Positions 8,636 through 16,637 are shown, numbered from the stretch's first letter. The stretch is 23,501 bases of DNA from Euryarchaeota archaeon UBA89 (GCA_002495525.1 DAFS01000031.1:1-23501); one strand, 5' to 3'. Program-made: numbers and translations. The notes: a model not told the origin generated them from the letters alone.

Positions 8636-9196
8636 GTGATTCGAGAGCAGATGCCATGGTTTCCAGCATGGGGAATCGAATTCGATAAAGAAATAGAAGA
8701 TATAAAAGAATTTTTATCTACTTTTAATCACTTAAGACCTGATGATAAATGGTTACTACTAGCATTCGAGGTTGCCGCGAGTGAAAATCACCTTTGGACT
8801 GCATGGTATTCTATGAAAAGAAATCAAATGAAAGAAAAAATGATTGCAAATAGCCCGGAAGCTGAATTTCTAAGAATTATTGCTGGGACACATCAGGTAA
8901 GAATAGCATTCGAAAATGCTGGAATTAGAAATATGGATCAAAGTGCATGGATAATAAGACTACCAGATGTAGAAATAAATTCAAATATTAATCTTAATTA
9001 TATCAACCGTGAGACATATAATAATCATGAATTAGAAGCAAATAATTTGATTGAGCGGATGAATGGTTCATTAATTACGCAAAGGCCAAGCCCTACTTTA
9101 GAAGGACTCAAAAGAATAATTTATGAAAATGAGATTGACCAAGAGAAGTCACTAGAAGAATATTATCTACTACATCTAATTTCATCAAATGTATAA
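8636..9196 (+). CDS. Cgi121-like KEOPS complex subunit
   Basis: The protein has 186 residues from a GTG at 8636; an ATG at 8651 would shorten it by five residues, and a TAG at 8615 bars any earlier start. The centre matches the Cgi121/TPRKB pattern: a helix (LLLAFEVAASEN), then IANSPEAEFLRIIAGTHQVR, an AFENAGI helix and a hydrophobic strand ending in a loop. Methanogen Cgi121 has the same order of IANS, an E-x-L-x-x-x-(S/A)G-x-(R/H)Q block and a helix leading into a Gly-containing turn. Cgi121 stabilises the KEOPS complex (Kae1, Bud32, Pcc1) that makes the t6A modification on ANN-decoding tRNAs. It follows hel308 by 39 bp on the same strand. Similarity was judged by eye. The protein is longer than the typical 150 residues, with an unassigned C-terminal helix pair. 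Confidence 0.65.
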   Translation: MIREQMPWFPAWGIEFDKEIEDIKEFLSTFNHLRPDDKWLLLAFEVAASENHLWTAWYSMKRNQMKEKMIANSPEAEFLRIIAGTHQVRIAFENAGIRNMDQSAWIIRLPDVEINSNINLNYINRETYNNHELEANNLIERMNGSLITQRPSPTLEGLKRIIYENEIDQEKSLEEYYLLHLISSNV

Positions 9197-9204
9197 TATA
9201 AAAG
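9190..9204 (+). promoter_or_regulatory. Candidate TATA box for the zinc-ribbon/pepF pair
   Basis: The stretch GTATAATATAAAAG begins on the last codons of the Cgi121-like gene and lies about 60 bp before the ATG at 9262. An archaeal TATA box here would place transcription start near 9225, leaving a leader of about 35 nt with a weak GGGAT before the ATG. Spacing and composition are the only evidence. Confidence 0.4.
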
Positions 9205-9261
9205 AAGTTTTTAGAGGGACAAACTGATATGTAAAATACCTGAGCAGCGATTAGGGATCTC

Positions 9262-9510
9262 ATGGCGAAGTACTATGGCTACGGAAATTGCTCTCAATGT
9301 GGAATAATTTGTACTCCAGGAAACTACCTTGATTACAAAGGAAAAAGATTCTGTACTGCTTGTTGGATTGAAAATGAGAACCCTGCCCATCCAGACTTAG
9401 AGGCAATAAAGCAGAAAGTCGAAACTGCAGTTTCTGTCTGGAAACTTGCTAAGTATTCAAAAGATGAATATCACCTACCAGTCGGTCCAAAATCTATCAA
9501 TAAGAGGTGA
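9262..9510 (+). CDS. Small zinc-ribbon protein of unknown function
   Basis: The protein has 82 residues from an ATG at 9262. Two CxxC knuckles (NCSQCG at about residues 9-14 and FCTACW at about 30-35) separated by about 20 residues could bind one zinc. The first half (GYGNCSQCG...YKGKRFCTACW) resembles the treble-clef or LIM-like half found in small archaeal zinc-finger proteins. The second half is a helix with no recognisable motif. The stop overlaps the ribosome-binding site of the following peptidase gene, so the two genes are probably translationally coupled. No function is assigned. Confidence 0.75.
   Translation: MAKYYGYGNCSQCGIICTPGNYLDYKGKRFCTACWIENENPAHPDLEAIKQKVETAVSVWKLAKYSKDEYHLPVGPKSINKR
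9501..9509 (+). promoter_or_regulatory. Shine-Dalgarno sequence fixing the pepF start
   Basis: AAGAGGTGA at 9501-9509 lies a few nucleotides before the ATG at 9515. The purine core GAGGTG matches the archaeal 16S anti-Shine-Dalgarno. It supports that ATG over the in-frame upstream ATG at 9446, which would read through the zinc-ribbon gene. It overlaps that gene's stop codon. Confidence 0.7.
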
Positions 9511-9514
9511 TAAT

Positions 9515-11215
9515 ATGCCATTTATACCCGATAATTTCGATGCATCGAAATGGGAAAATATTGAACCATATGTTAATGATTTAATCAATAGAGAACTGAG
9601 TTGTTCAAGTTGTCTGGAAAGTTTAATATCTGATTCTTCAAATCTTGGCGAACATATATCAGAGACTGGAGCCTTACTCTACATTGGCATGACTTGCGAT
9701 ACTGAGAATGAAAATAAGAAAAATGACTTTTTATATTTTGTAGAAAATATTAGACCTAAACTTTCTAAATTTTCTGATGCACTTAACAGAAGAATTGCTG
9801 AACATCCATCGATAGGAAATTTACCAGAGAGATATGATCTAATGAAAAGGGGTATAATTTCAGATATCGAGATATTTAGGTCAGAAAATATACCACTCGG
9901 TGTTGAGCAAACAAAACTCGTTACTAAAGCTCAAGGAATCACGGGAGGAATGACAGTACAATTTCAAGGTCAAGAAAGAACTTTTCCAGAAATGAAGGCT
10001 TTCTTAGAATCTAATGACCGAAATGAAAGAGAAAAGGCTTGGAAGTCTATGGTAAATAGATGGATGGATGATTCTGAAGAACTTTCTGAGATTTATGATC
10101 AACTAATAAAAATTCGACATCAAATTGCCCTCAATGCAGGTTTTAATTCTTACACTGAATATATGTTCAAAGCCATGCATAGATTTGACTATTCGGTAGA
10201 AGATTGTTTGACATTCCATGACTCAATAGAAAAGGTTTGTATGCCAATAATCAGAGAAATTAATCAAAGAAGGAGAATCACCTTTGGCTTAGATAAACTA
10301 TCTCCTTGGGATGTAAATGAAAAATCAGGAAGTGGCCCAGATATCAATGGAAAAAGTCCTCTAAAACCATTCAAATCTGTTCAAGAAATGATTACAAAAT
10401 TATCTCAATTATTCCATAATATGTCTGAAGATTTAGGGAATAAATTTGACAAATTAGTAGAGATGGATACATTGGATTTAGAGACCAGGAAAGGTAAGGC
10501 CCCCGGAGGATACCAATACTATTTAGAGAAAAGTCGGATTCCATTTATCTTCATGAATGCAGCTGGTTTACAGGGAGATCTAGAAACAATGATTCATGAA
10601 TCTGGTCACGCATTTCATTCATTATACTGTGGTCATTTAGATTTGATTGATGAAAGAAGCTATCCAATAGAGTTTGCAGAAGTTGCATCCATGTCTATGG
10701 AATTACTAACTCAGGACGAATGGGACATATTCTATCAAGATAGTGATGAGGTAAATAGAGCGAGGTTGTCTCATTTGGAAGGAGTTGTTTACTTACTACC
10801 CTGGATCGCTACAATAGATTCATTTCAGCATTGGATATACGCTAATCCAAATCATACAAGAGATGAAAGGAAAGAGCATTGGTTGTCATTAAGAGAAAGA
10901 TTTGGTTCTAATATGGATTGGAAAGATAATGAGAACTTCCGAGAACTATCTTGGCAACAACAAGGGCATTTGTATGGAGTACCTTTCTATTATGTCGAAT
11001 ATGGTATAGCGCAATTAGGTGCATTACAACTTTGGCAAACTCATAGAAAGAGTCCTGAAAAAGCACTGAAAGACTATTCAAATGCTATGAAACTTGGAAA
11101 TACTAAAACTTTACCTGATCTCTTTGCAGCCGCAGAATTAGAACTTGGATTTGATGAGGAACATCTCAATTCGTTGATTACTGAAGTAAGAGTTGCAATG
11201 TCTGAATTGCAATAA
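9515..11215 (+). CDS. pepF: Oligoendopeptidase F (M3B family zinc metallopeptidase)
   Basis: The protein has 566 residues, the normal size for PepF. The gluzincin motif HESGH (H361, E362, H365) with the third ligand E389 in the FAEVASMSMELL helix makes a complete M3 active site. The usual PepF context is present: GKAPGGYQYYLE upstream, FMNAAGL, and a C-terminal WQQQGHLYGVPFYYVEYGIAQLGALQLW block. PepF cleaves short peptides of roughly 7-17 residues inside the cell, finishing off products from larger proteases. No signal peptide is seen. The gene is coupled to the zinc-ribbon gene and is convergent with radA; a shared hairpin covers the junction. Confidence 0.93.
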   Translation: MPFIPDNFDASKWENIEPYVNDLINRELSCSSCLESLISDSSNLGEHISETGALLYIGMTCDTENENKKNDFLYFVENIRPKLSKFSDALNRRIAEHPSIGNLPERYDLMKRGIISDIEIFRSENIPLGVEQTKLVTKAQGITGGMTVQFQGQERTFPEMKAFLESNDRNEREKAWKSMVNRWMDDSEELSEIYDQLIKIRHQIALNAGFNSYTEYMFKAMHRFDYSVEDCLTFHDSIEKVCMPIIREINQRRRITFGLDKLSPWDVNEKSGSGPDINGKSPLKPFKSVQEMITKLSQLFHNMSEDLGNKFDKLVEMDTLDLETRKGKAPGGYQYYLEKSRIPFIFMNAAGLQGDLETMIHESGHAFHSLYCGHLDLIDERSYPIEFAEVASMSMELLTQDEWDIFYQDSDEVNRARLSHLEGVVYLLPWIATIDSFQHWIYANPNHTRDERKEHWLSLRERFGSNMDWKDNENFRELSWQQQGHLYGVPFYYVEYGIAQLGALQLWQTHRKSPEKALKDYSNAMKLGNTKTLPDLFAAAELELGFDEEHLNSLITEVRVAMSELQ

Positions 11216-11220
11216 TGACG

Positions 11221-11264
11221 GACAAGCCGAGGTCCGAGATCAATCTTTCAGACCTTCGGCTGTC
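11221..11264. terminator. Imperfect hairpin at the pepF/radA convergent junction
   Basis: The arm GACAAGCCGAGGTC (11221-11234) is the reverse complement of GACCTTCGGCTGTC (11251-11264) apart from two single-base bulges, with a 16-nt loop between them. The stem spans the 24-bp gap between convergent stops and extends into the last codons of radA. It could end or protect both transcripts. No clear T-run follows on either strand, so termination as such is uncertain. Confidence 0.4.
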
Positions 11265-12241
11265 ACGGTAAAGACCGCTTCTCCTTCTGGAAGATTAGGG
11301 CTGTCAATGAGACGTGCAATACGCCTACCTCCCTTCGATTTTCTCAGATAGAGACGGAATGTACTCGCATGACCTACAATATGGCCTCCGATTGCTTTAG
11401 TTGGATCACCCCATAATGCTGCAGGATTTGACATCACTTGATTTGTAACTAGTATCAAGGCATTTTGGACATCTGATAATTGTTTGAGTTCTTTGAGATG
11501 TTTATTTAATTTCTGTTGCCTAGAAGCTAACATTCCTCTACCCACGAATTCTGCGCGGAAATGACTAGTGAGTGAATCTACGATTACTAGCTTAACATCA
11601 ATCGACTTTGCCATTCTCTTAATTTCATCTACTAGTAGCATTTGATGAGCTGAATTGTATGCTCTTGCTACGTGGATTCTATCCAAGGCATCTTGAGGAT
11701 CCATTCCCACTGCTTCAGCCATTTGTGCTATTCTTTCAGGCCTGAATGTATCTTCAGTATCAATGTAGAATACCTCACCATTCAATCCGCCCTGAGAAGT
11801 TGGAAGTATAGTATTAACAGCTAATTGGTGACCTATTTGTGTCTTACCACTACCAAATTCACCAAATACTTCACAAATTGATTGAGTTTCGAAACCTCCA
11901 CCCAGTAACTCATCCATCGCTGAGGTTCCGGATGTTAGTTTTTGTACTGTTTTACGACGTTCCAACAATGCATTTCCACTGATAAAACCGCCTATATTTG
12001 CCAATTTCTTGGCTGCTTGAATTATTTTTGATGAAACAGCTTCACCCAGTTCAGCCTGTTCAGCTAATTCCATCGGACTCATTACTGCAATCGCTAATAA
12101 CTCTTCAAAACCTGCTTCTCTAAGTTTTTCGGCTGTTGCCGGTCCAACCCCCGGTAAATCTTCAATTGTCATCTCGGGTTCATCTATATCTATTGTTATT
12201 TCATCTTCATCTACATTTTCACTAGCAGTTTTCTTCACCAT
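11240..12241 (-). CDS. radA: DNA repair and recombination protein RadA
   Basis: The protein has 333 residues, the normal length for archaeal RadA. An acidic N-terminus leads into a helix-hairpin-helix domain (about 25-80, DLPGVGPATAEKL). The RecA core has Walker A GEFGSGKT (127-134), the FYIDTEDTFRPERI segment, and Walker B LVIVDSL (218-224). DNA-binding loop regions follow, including NQVMSNPAALWGDPTKAIGG and the HIVGHASTFRLYLRKSKGG block. RadA forms filaments on single-stranded DNA and drives strand exchange in homologous recombination. The ATG at 12241 is preceded by GGTGATAAG, a good Shine-Dalgarno, with TATA-like TTTATTCATATA about 40 bp upstream. No intein interrupts it. The initiator tRNA lies upstream on the same strand. 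Confidence 0.97.
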   Translation of the reverse strand: MVKKTASENVDEDEITIDIDEPEMTIEDLPGVGPATAEKLREAGFEELLAIAVMSPMELAEQAELGEAVSSKIIQAAKKLANIGGFISGNALLERRKTVQKLTSGTSAMDELLGGGFETQSICEVFGEFGSGKTQIGHQLAVNTILPTSQGGLNGEVFYIDTEDTFRPERIAQMAEAVGMDPQDALDRIHVARAYNSAHQMLLVDEIKRMAKSIDVKLVIVDSLTSHFRAEFVGRGMLASRQQKLNKHLKELKQLSDVQNALILVTNQVMSNPAALWGDPTKAIGGHIVGHASTFRLYLRKSKGGRRIARLIDSPNLPEGEAVFTVTAEGLKD

Positions 12242-12275
12242 CTTATCACCTTTTACATTATTTGGGATTATTAGA

Positions 12276-12290
12276 GAGTATATGAATAAA
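12276..12290 (-). promoter_or_regulatory. Candidate radA TATA box
   Basis: On the minus strand TTTATTCATATAC lies about 35-49 bp before the radA ATG. A start about 26 bp downstream would give a short leader holding the GGTGATAAG ribosome-binding site. A second AT-rich stretch at 12303-12315 is an alternative. Confidence 0.35.
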
Positions 12291-12308
12291 TGAAAGACCC
12301 CTTATGTT

Positions 12309-12374
12309 AAATAAAAGTGAAAAAATATAAAACAGCCTATCAGTTAACCTTTCTTTCACTTTCACTTTATTTTT
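12309..12374. repeat. Inverted repeat and T-rich tract between the initiator tRNA and radA
   Basis: AAATAAAAGTGAAA (12309-12322) pairs with TTTCACTTTATTTTT (12360-12374) with one bulge, around a 37-nt loop. Read on the minus strand, the direction of the tRNA, the distal arm is preceded by the T-rich tract TTTTATATTTTTT (12320-12332). T-runs are the usual archaeal terminator, so this probably ends the tRNA transcript. The right arm is part of a short repeat of CTTTCA units (12353-12368). Confidence 0.4.
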
Positions 12375-12379
12375 AGTTC

Positions 12380-12457
12380 TGGTATCGAGTGGTGGATTTG
12401 AACCACCGGTCTCCGGGTTATGAGCCCGACGAGATGACCTGACTACTCCAACTCGAT
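12380..12457 (-). tRNA. Initiator tRNA-Met (CAT), CCA encoded
   Basis: On the minus strand a full cloverleaf folds. The acceptor is ATCGAGT/ACTCGAT with A1-U72, then a D arm with a weak 3-bp stem. The anticodon stem-loop is TCGGG-CTCATAA-CCCGG (anticodon CAT, complement at 12420-12422). The variable region has 5 nt, the T arm is GGTGG-TTCAAAT-CCACC, the discriminator is A, and CCA is encoded at 12382-12380. Three consecutive G-C pairs next to the anticodon loop plus the A1-U72 pair identify the initiator rather than the elongator Met or the CAT-anticodon Ile tRNA. No intron is present. A TATA-like CAAATAAG (about 12477-12484) lies 20-27 bp upstream. Confidence 0.9.
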
Positions 12458-12566
12458 AGCCTATGCTGAGGCCTTACTTATTTGAAGACGTCTAGAAAGA
12501 TTTTTCCACATTTACGTATGATAACAGTCATGGAGTGTCAGTTAGCCCGGACATATTGATGGTACT
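12458..12566. promoter_or_regulatory. Divergent region between the initiator tRNA and pyrC
   Basis: These 109 bp hold the tRNA's TATA-like element (minus strand, 12477-12487). No AT-rich box lies at the spacing expected for a leaderless pyrC start, so pyrC probably has a leader. Within that leader a 13-codon ORF (12518-12559, plus, MITVMECQLARTY) ends 7 bp before the pyrC ATG. No Shine-Dalgarno sequence is evident before pyrC. Confidence 0.3.
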
Positions 12567-13919
12567 ATGAACGGCAGATTACTAGTACAAAATGCGACGA
12601 TGGTCCTCCCTGACAGGATTGTAGAAGGAGATCTTCGTGTTAGTAATGGCTTAATCAAGACTATTGCGCCTTTTGGAGGACTACAGCCAGAAATTGGAGA
12701 ATACGTCATTGATGGTATGGGTTTACACTTATTACCTGGTGCAATTGATCCACATGTTCACTTTAGAGACCCTGGTAATCCGGAAAAAGAAGACTTGGGA
12801 AGTGGTAGTAGGGCTGCAGCTGCTGGAGGAATTACCTCGTTCTTAGATATGCCAAATACATCACCTAATGCTACTAATCGCTTAGCACTCGAAGCAAAAA
12901 TAGCTTTGGCTGCAAAAAAATCTGTGACACACCATGGTTTTTTCATTGGAGCTACAACAAACAACGTTTCTGATTTACAAAGTGTTCAAGGAATGGATGG
13001 AGTCTGTGGAATTAAAATATTCATGGGAAGTAGTACAGGAGATTTACTAGTTCATGAACAAAAACATTTAGAAGAGATTTTTGCAAATACAGGGGGCATT
13101 ATCGCGACACATGCTGAAGATGAAATAAGATTGCAATCAAGAATTTCTGAATTTAAACATCGTAGAGATATTGCAGCACATGCTGAATGTAGAGATATTG
13201 AATGTGCTTTGATTGCTACCAAAAGAGCTGCTGCCCTAGCTAAGGATCATACTCATCGCTTACATATTGTTCATTTAACAAGTGGAAAAGAAGCAGATTG
13301 GCTGGCTTCTAATAAAGGGGACTTGATAACAACTGAAGTCTGTACACAACACCTCACTTTTGATCAAGATGATGTTGAACAACTGGGTGTTCGGGCTCTA
13401 ATGAACCCCCCAATTAGATATACCGAAGATAAAGAAAAATTGTGGAGTAGACTCAAGGATGGTACAATCGATTGTATCGTTACTGATCACGCACCTCACA
13501 CTCTGCAAGCAAAATCAGTTGGATTCCCTAAAGCTCCTGCCGGGATGCCAGGAGTGGAGACTTCGCTCCCTCGAATGCTTACACATGCTAAAGATGGAAG
13601 GTGTTCTATTTCTGATATTGTGAAATGGATGTGCGTTGGCCCTGCAAAAGTTTACGGTATCAAAAATAAAGGCTCCCTAATTGAAGGATTTGATGGTGAT
13701 TTAACCCTGGTTGATTTGGAAAATCATAGAATCATTCAAGATTCTGATACATGGACAAGAGTCGGTTGGACACCCTATGCTGGTATGGAACTAACAGGGT
13801 GGCCGATGTACACAATTGTTGATGGTAATGTAGTCCATAAACGTGATTCTGGGGGTCCGCTAAGGGGAAGTTCAGTAGCTCTTCCGGGTAGTACTGGAAG
13901 AGTTTTGAAGTTTAATTAA
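12567..13919 (+). CDS. pyrC: Dihydroorotase
   Basis: The protein has 450 residues, an amidohydrolase-fold enzyme. The metal ligands are visible: H63 and H65 in PHVHFRDPG, the carbamylated-lysine candidate K150 in GIKIFMGSSTG, H182 in ATHAEDE, H236 in IVHLTSG and D307 in VTDHAPHT. Other marks are AAAAGGITSFLDMPNT and GMPGVETSLPRML, which favour dihydroorotase over allantoinase. The enzyme closes carbamoyl-aspartate to dihydroorotate in pyrimidine synthesis. No other pyrimidine gene is beside it; its neighbours are a tRNA and a convergent lipoprotein gene whose stop lies 2 bp away. Allantoinase or hydantoinase activity is a less likely alternative given the HFRDPG-type motif. Confidence 0.92.
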   Translation: MNGRLLVQNATMVLPDRIVEGDLRVSNGLIKTIAPFGGLQPEIGEYVIDGMGLHLLPGAIDPHVHFRDPGNPEKEDLGSGSRAAAAGGITSFLDMPNTSPNATNRLALEAKIALAAKKSVTHHGFFIGATTNNVSDLQSVQGMDGVCGIKIFMGSSTGDLLVHEQKHLEEIFANTGGIIATHAEDEIRLQSRISEFKHRRDIAAHAECRDIECALIATKRAAALAKDHTHRLHIVHLTSGKEADWLASNKGDLITTEVCTQHLTFDQDDVEQLGVRALMNPPIRYTEDKEKLWSRLKDGTIDCIVTDHAPHTLQAKSVGFPKAPAGMPGVETSLPRMLTHAKDGRCSISDIVKWMCVGPAKVYGIKNKGSLIEGFDGDLTLVDLENHRIIQDSDTWTRVGWTPYAGMELTGWPMYTIVDGNVVHKRDSGGPLRGSSVALPGSTGRVLKFN

Positions 13920-13921
13920 TT

Positions 13922-16360
13922 CTATTCACTACAGGATTCACCTTCTGGACCATCTGGACATGGTTCATCTCCTTCATGTCCTTCTTCTGACGATTCATTA
14001 GATTCATCGGATTGTTCTTCGGTTACTTCTTGCTCTTCATAATACCAAGAAGGAGTAGATTGGCCGGGTATTAGTATCTCATCTGACAGAGACATTTCAG
14101 AGATATTATGGACTGTAACTCCAAGAGAAGAAAATGCATAGATATAATCTCCCATAAATATTGAACGACGAATGCTAGTTGAACTGTGATACCACCAATC
14201 ATCCTCGGCATTATAGAATTCTGAATGGTCAACATCTCCATGACTGGAAAGACTCAAATTCTCAATATCAACATTAATTAATTTGAGTAACGATATATAC
14301 TCATAATTATGATATGGTGAATCACTATTGGGGATATATCGGTATGTAGAAAGTGGAATCGCAAGCAAATCTTCTAGAGACCAATATGTGAATGCTTTGT
14401 GCTCATATGTGGCTTCAGACCATGACCATGACCATCCACAATTACGAATATCTGCGCAATTTACATCAGTGTAAGCAGGAGAGACTGGCATCGAATCAGC
14501 CAGAGTAGGGTTGGTTGGATCGCTTACATCGAAAAGAGAAATCTGCGTAGTAGACCAATCTAGACCTAAACCATCTTCACCAGGTCCAATACCAATAGTC
14601 AACAATGTGTTTTCATTTACTGGGTGGATGTAAGTAGAGACTCCAGGAACTTCCAACTCTCCAAGAATAATAGGTTCAAATGGATTTGATAAATCAATAA
14701 CCCATAGTGGATCGATGTTCTCAAATGTTACAAGATACCCTCTGTCTCCGATAAATCTAGCACTCCAAATTGTTTCGTTGGGAGCAATATTCTCTACTAT
14801 TCCAACCTGAATTAAAGAATTACACGGTGAAATTAAGCAGTCTTCTCCTTCATGATGAAGAATTGTAACTTGATTGGAAGGGCCAGTGAAAATAGGTTCA
14901 CCATTCTCATCCACTTCGCCATCTAACCACCATCTCCCCCAGGCATCAGAAGTTGAAGCGATTCTAATCGAACCTTGAAACTCACTCATCGAGAATTGAT
15001 CTTGAACGGTACCCGAAACCCTTCCAGATCCTAGATAAGATGTTGAATTACTGTCTGAAATATCAAATGCATGGATATTCGTAGCATCTTCAAAATCATT
15101 ATTTCTCCAAAACCACCACCAGTCTGCAACTGGCTCAGCTAATAATAGAGTATTTCCTGAAGAATAGACGTGAGCCCAACGAGATGTAATATGGTCTATC
15201 TCAAACTCTGTTTCTTCACCTAATAATTTCATAGTCATTATTGTTGTTAGTCCACGCACTGATGAATTCTGGCTAGCAGAAAACTCACCACAATCTTCAG
15301 AGTATACTGGAATTGTAGAGTAAGTACCATCAGAACTCAGGACATACATTTGAGGAACAAAATCTTCCAATGTTAACGAATTAATCTTTTCTTGATTGGA
15401 ACTAATGGTATCCATTAATGATTTGTTCCATAAATCCATTCTATCTTGAGTATCTTCTATTTGATAATAATATTCTGGAAGATTAACCCATGTATTAATT
15501 CCTTGAAAATATGTGTAAAGATGAGTTACAGAACGGACTGTACCATCCACTAACCTAGCTGTGTGATAATTCCCCTCAATAAGCAATTCTTCCTCTATAA
15601 CTGGATTATTTTTATCACTTATATCGACAACAGAATACATTACGAGGCTTTCATATCTTGTGTAAGTCTGAGTACGCAACATACCATCAGAGTCGAAATA
15701 TGAATAACTTTCTTCGTGCCCCATTAATTCCAGTAATGGATGATTAGATTCAAGGTTCCAGTAATTAATACTGGATGTAATAACCACGCGATTACCTTCA
15801 AGCATCATCTGCATCGGAGTACCCAGCATCGACAAATTAGATACTAAATTTATTTCACCAAATTCTGGAACACCCATAATCAAGAATTTATTTCCATTTA
15901 ACATGTATATGTAATGCCCATCTGTTTTTATGAAATCTGCTTCATCAACTCCTGATTCTTGATTATTAGTACCAGAAAAATCACCGTCTCGATTATCTGA
16001 TGATGTTGACTCGTCAACAGATACTTCGGCAATTCCATCCCCTTCTGCAAGCATTACATCATCAAACCATAGACCCCTTGGACTAGGGGACCAATGATAG
16101 TATGATTGCTGATCTAATTGAACCATCATCTCATCATGGACAGATTTCCTTAAGTCGACTAGTAAATTATCACATTCATCATAATTAACTAACTCTGGAG
16201 AGCCATAAATACGTTCAGAGAGGTTTAATTGAGGATATTCGCCATCAATTAGGGTTATTTTTTCGTCGATATCATCATTAATATCTTCAATAATCCCTAA
16301 GCATCCTGAGGAAATCAAGATAAATAACACAACAATAGTAATTATTGGTTTCGTACTCAT
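13922..16360 (-). CDS. Secreted beta-propeller lipoprotein
   Basis: The protein has 812 residues. The N-terminus is a lipoprotein signal: basic start, hydrophobic core and the lipobox ISSGC with C20, so the mature protein is probably lipid-anchored outside the membrane. The block TNNQESGVDEADFIKTDGHY (131-150), followed by IYMLNGNKFLIM, is the signature of the secreted beta-propeller family distantly related to WD40 repeats. Recurrent blades (VVDISDKNNPVI, FDISDSN, VIDLSNPFEPII, LFDVSDPTNPTL) follow. The C-terminal 40 residues are Glu/Ser-rich and end with two Cys. The function of this family is not established; a role in binding at the cell surface is inference. Upstream on the same strand is a 58-codon ORF, 47 bp away. 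Confidence 0.88.
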   Translation of the reverse strand: MSTKPIITIVVLFILISSGCLGIIEDINDDIDEKITLIDGEYPQLNLSERIYGSPELVNYDECDNLLVDLRKSVHDEMMVQLDQQSYYHWSPSPRGLWFDDVMLAEGDGIAEVSVDESTSSDNRDGDFSGTNNQESGVDEADFIKTDGHYIYMLNGNKFLIMGVPEFGEINLVSNLSMLGTPMQMMLEGNRVVITSSINYWNLESNHPLLELMGHEESYSYFDSDGMLRTQTYTRYESLVMYSVVDISDKNNPVIEEELLIEGNYHTARLVDGTVRSVTHLYTYFQGINTWVNLPEYYYQIEDTQDRMDLWNKSLMDTISSNQEKINSLTLEDFVPQMYVLSSDGTYSTIPVYSEDCGEFSASQNSSVRGLTTIMTMKLLGEETEFEIDHITSRWAHVYSSGNTLLLAEPVADWWWFWRNNDFEDATNIHAFDISDSNSTSYLGSGRVSGTVQDQFSMSEFQGSIRIASTSDAWGRWWLDGEVDENGEPIFTGPSNQVTILHHEGEDCLISPCNSLIQVGIVENIAPNETIWSARFIGDRGYLVTFENIDPLWVIDLSNPFEPIILGELEVPGVSTYIHPVNENTLLTIGIGPGEDGLGLDWSTTQISLFDVSDPTNPTLADSMPVSPAYTDVNCADIRNCGWSWSWSEATYEHKAFTYWSLEDLLAIPLSTYRYIPNSDSPYHNYEYISLLKLINVDIENLSLSSHGDVDHSEFYNAEDDWWYHSSTSIRRSIFMGDYIYAFSSLGVTVHNISEMSLSDEILIPGQSTPSWYYEEQEVTEEQSDESNESSEEGHEGDEPCPDGPEGESCSE

Positions 16361-16407
16361 AAATATCCCACTTGACTTTACATTATGAATAGATTGGTAT
16401 AATCTAT

Positions 16408-16584
16408 TTAGAAAATATTTGAATTAGGAATCATACTAATCGTCACGGGATCAACTTCTTCTGATCCTTCATCATTCATCGCAGTCGATGTTTCAACGGC
16501 TACATCTTCTTCAGAAGAGCCGAGGCTTTGAGTGCCGGCTAAAAAAATTAGCGCAGCAAGTTGTATGTTCAATTCCTGATCCAT
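16408..16584 (-). CDS. Small ORF, 58 residues, putative microprotein
   Basis: An ATG at 16584 (minus) opens 58 codons ending in TAA at 16408. The product begins MDQELNIQLAALIFLAG, a short hydrophobic segment, and continues acidic and Ser/Thr-rich (SSEEDVAVET, NDEGSEEVD) to a NSNIF end. The hydrophobic stretch is too short and uncharged at its start for a confident signal peptide, but could associate with a membrane. Support for it being a gene: TTTATATTAA lies 26-35 bp before the ATG, the spacing of an archaeal TATA box for a leaderless mRNA, and the ORF fills an otherwise empty gap. It is upstream of, and in line with, the beta-propeller lipoprotein gene. No homologue is recognised. Confidence 0.5.
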   Translation of the reverse strand: MDQELNIQLAALIFLAGTQSLGSSEEDVAVETSTAMNDEGSEEVDPVTISMIPNSNIF

Positions 16585-16609
16585 CGATACTTAATCAAGT
16601 GATTAATAC

Positions 16610-16619
16610 TTAATATAAA
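16610..16619. promoter_or_regulatory. Single TATA element between two divergent small ORFs
   Basis: TTAATATAAA lies 26-35 bp from the minus-strand ATG at 16584 and 19-28 bp from the plus-strand ATG at 16638. It is flanked by ATTAAT copies on both sides. The spacing fits archaeal TATA boxes in both directions, so one element may drive both transcripts as leaderless mRNAs. Confidence 0.5.
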
Positions 16620-16637
16620 TCATTAATTGAGTCATTC

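Noticed and set aside
11240..12241. An intein or frameshift in radA
   Set aside because: The protein is full length and continuous through Walker A, Walker B and the DNA-binding loops.
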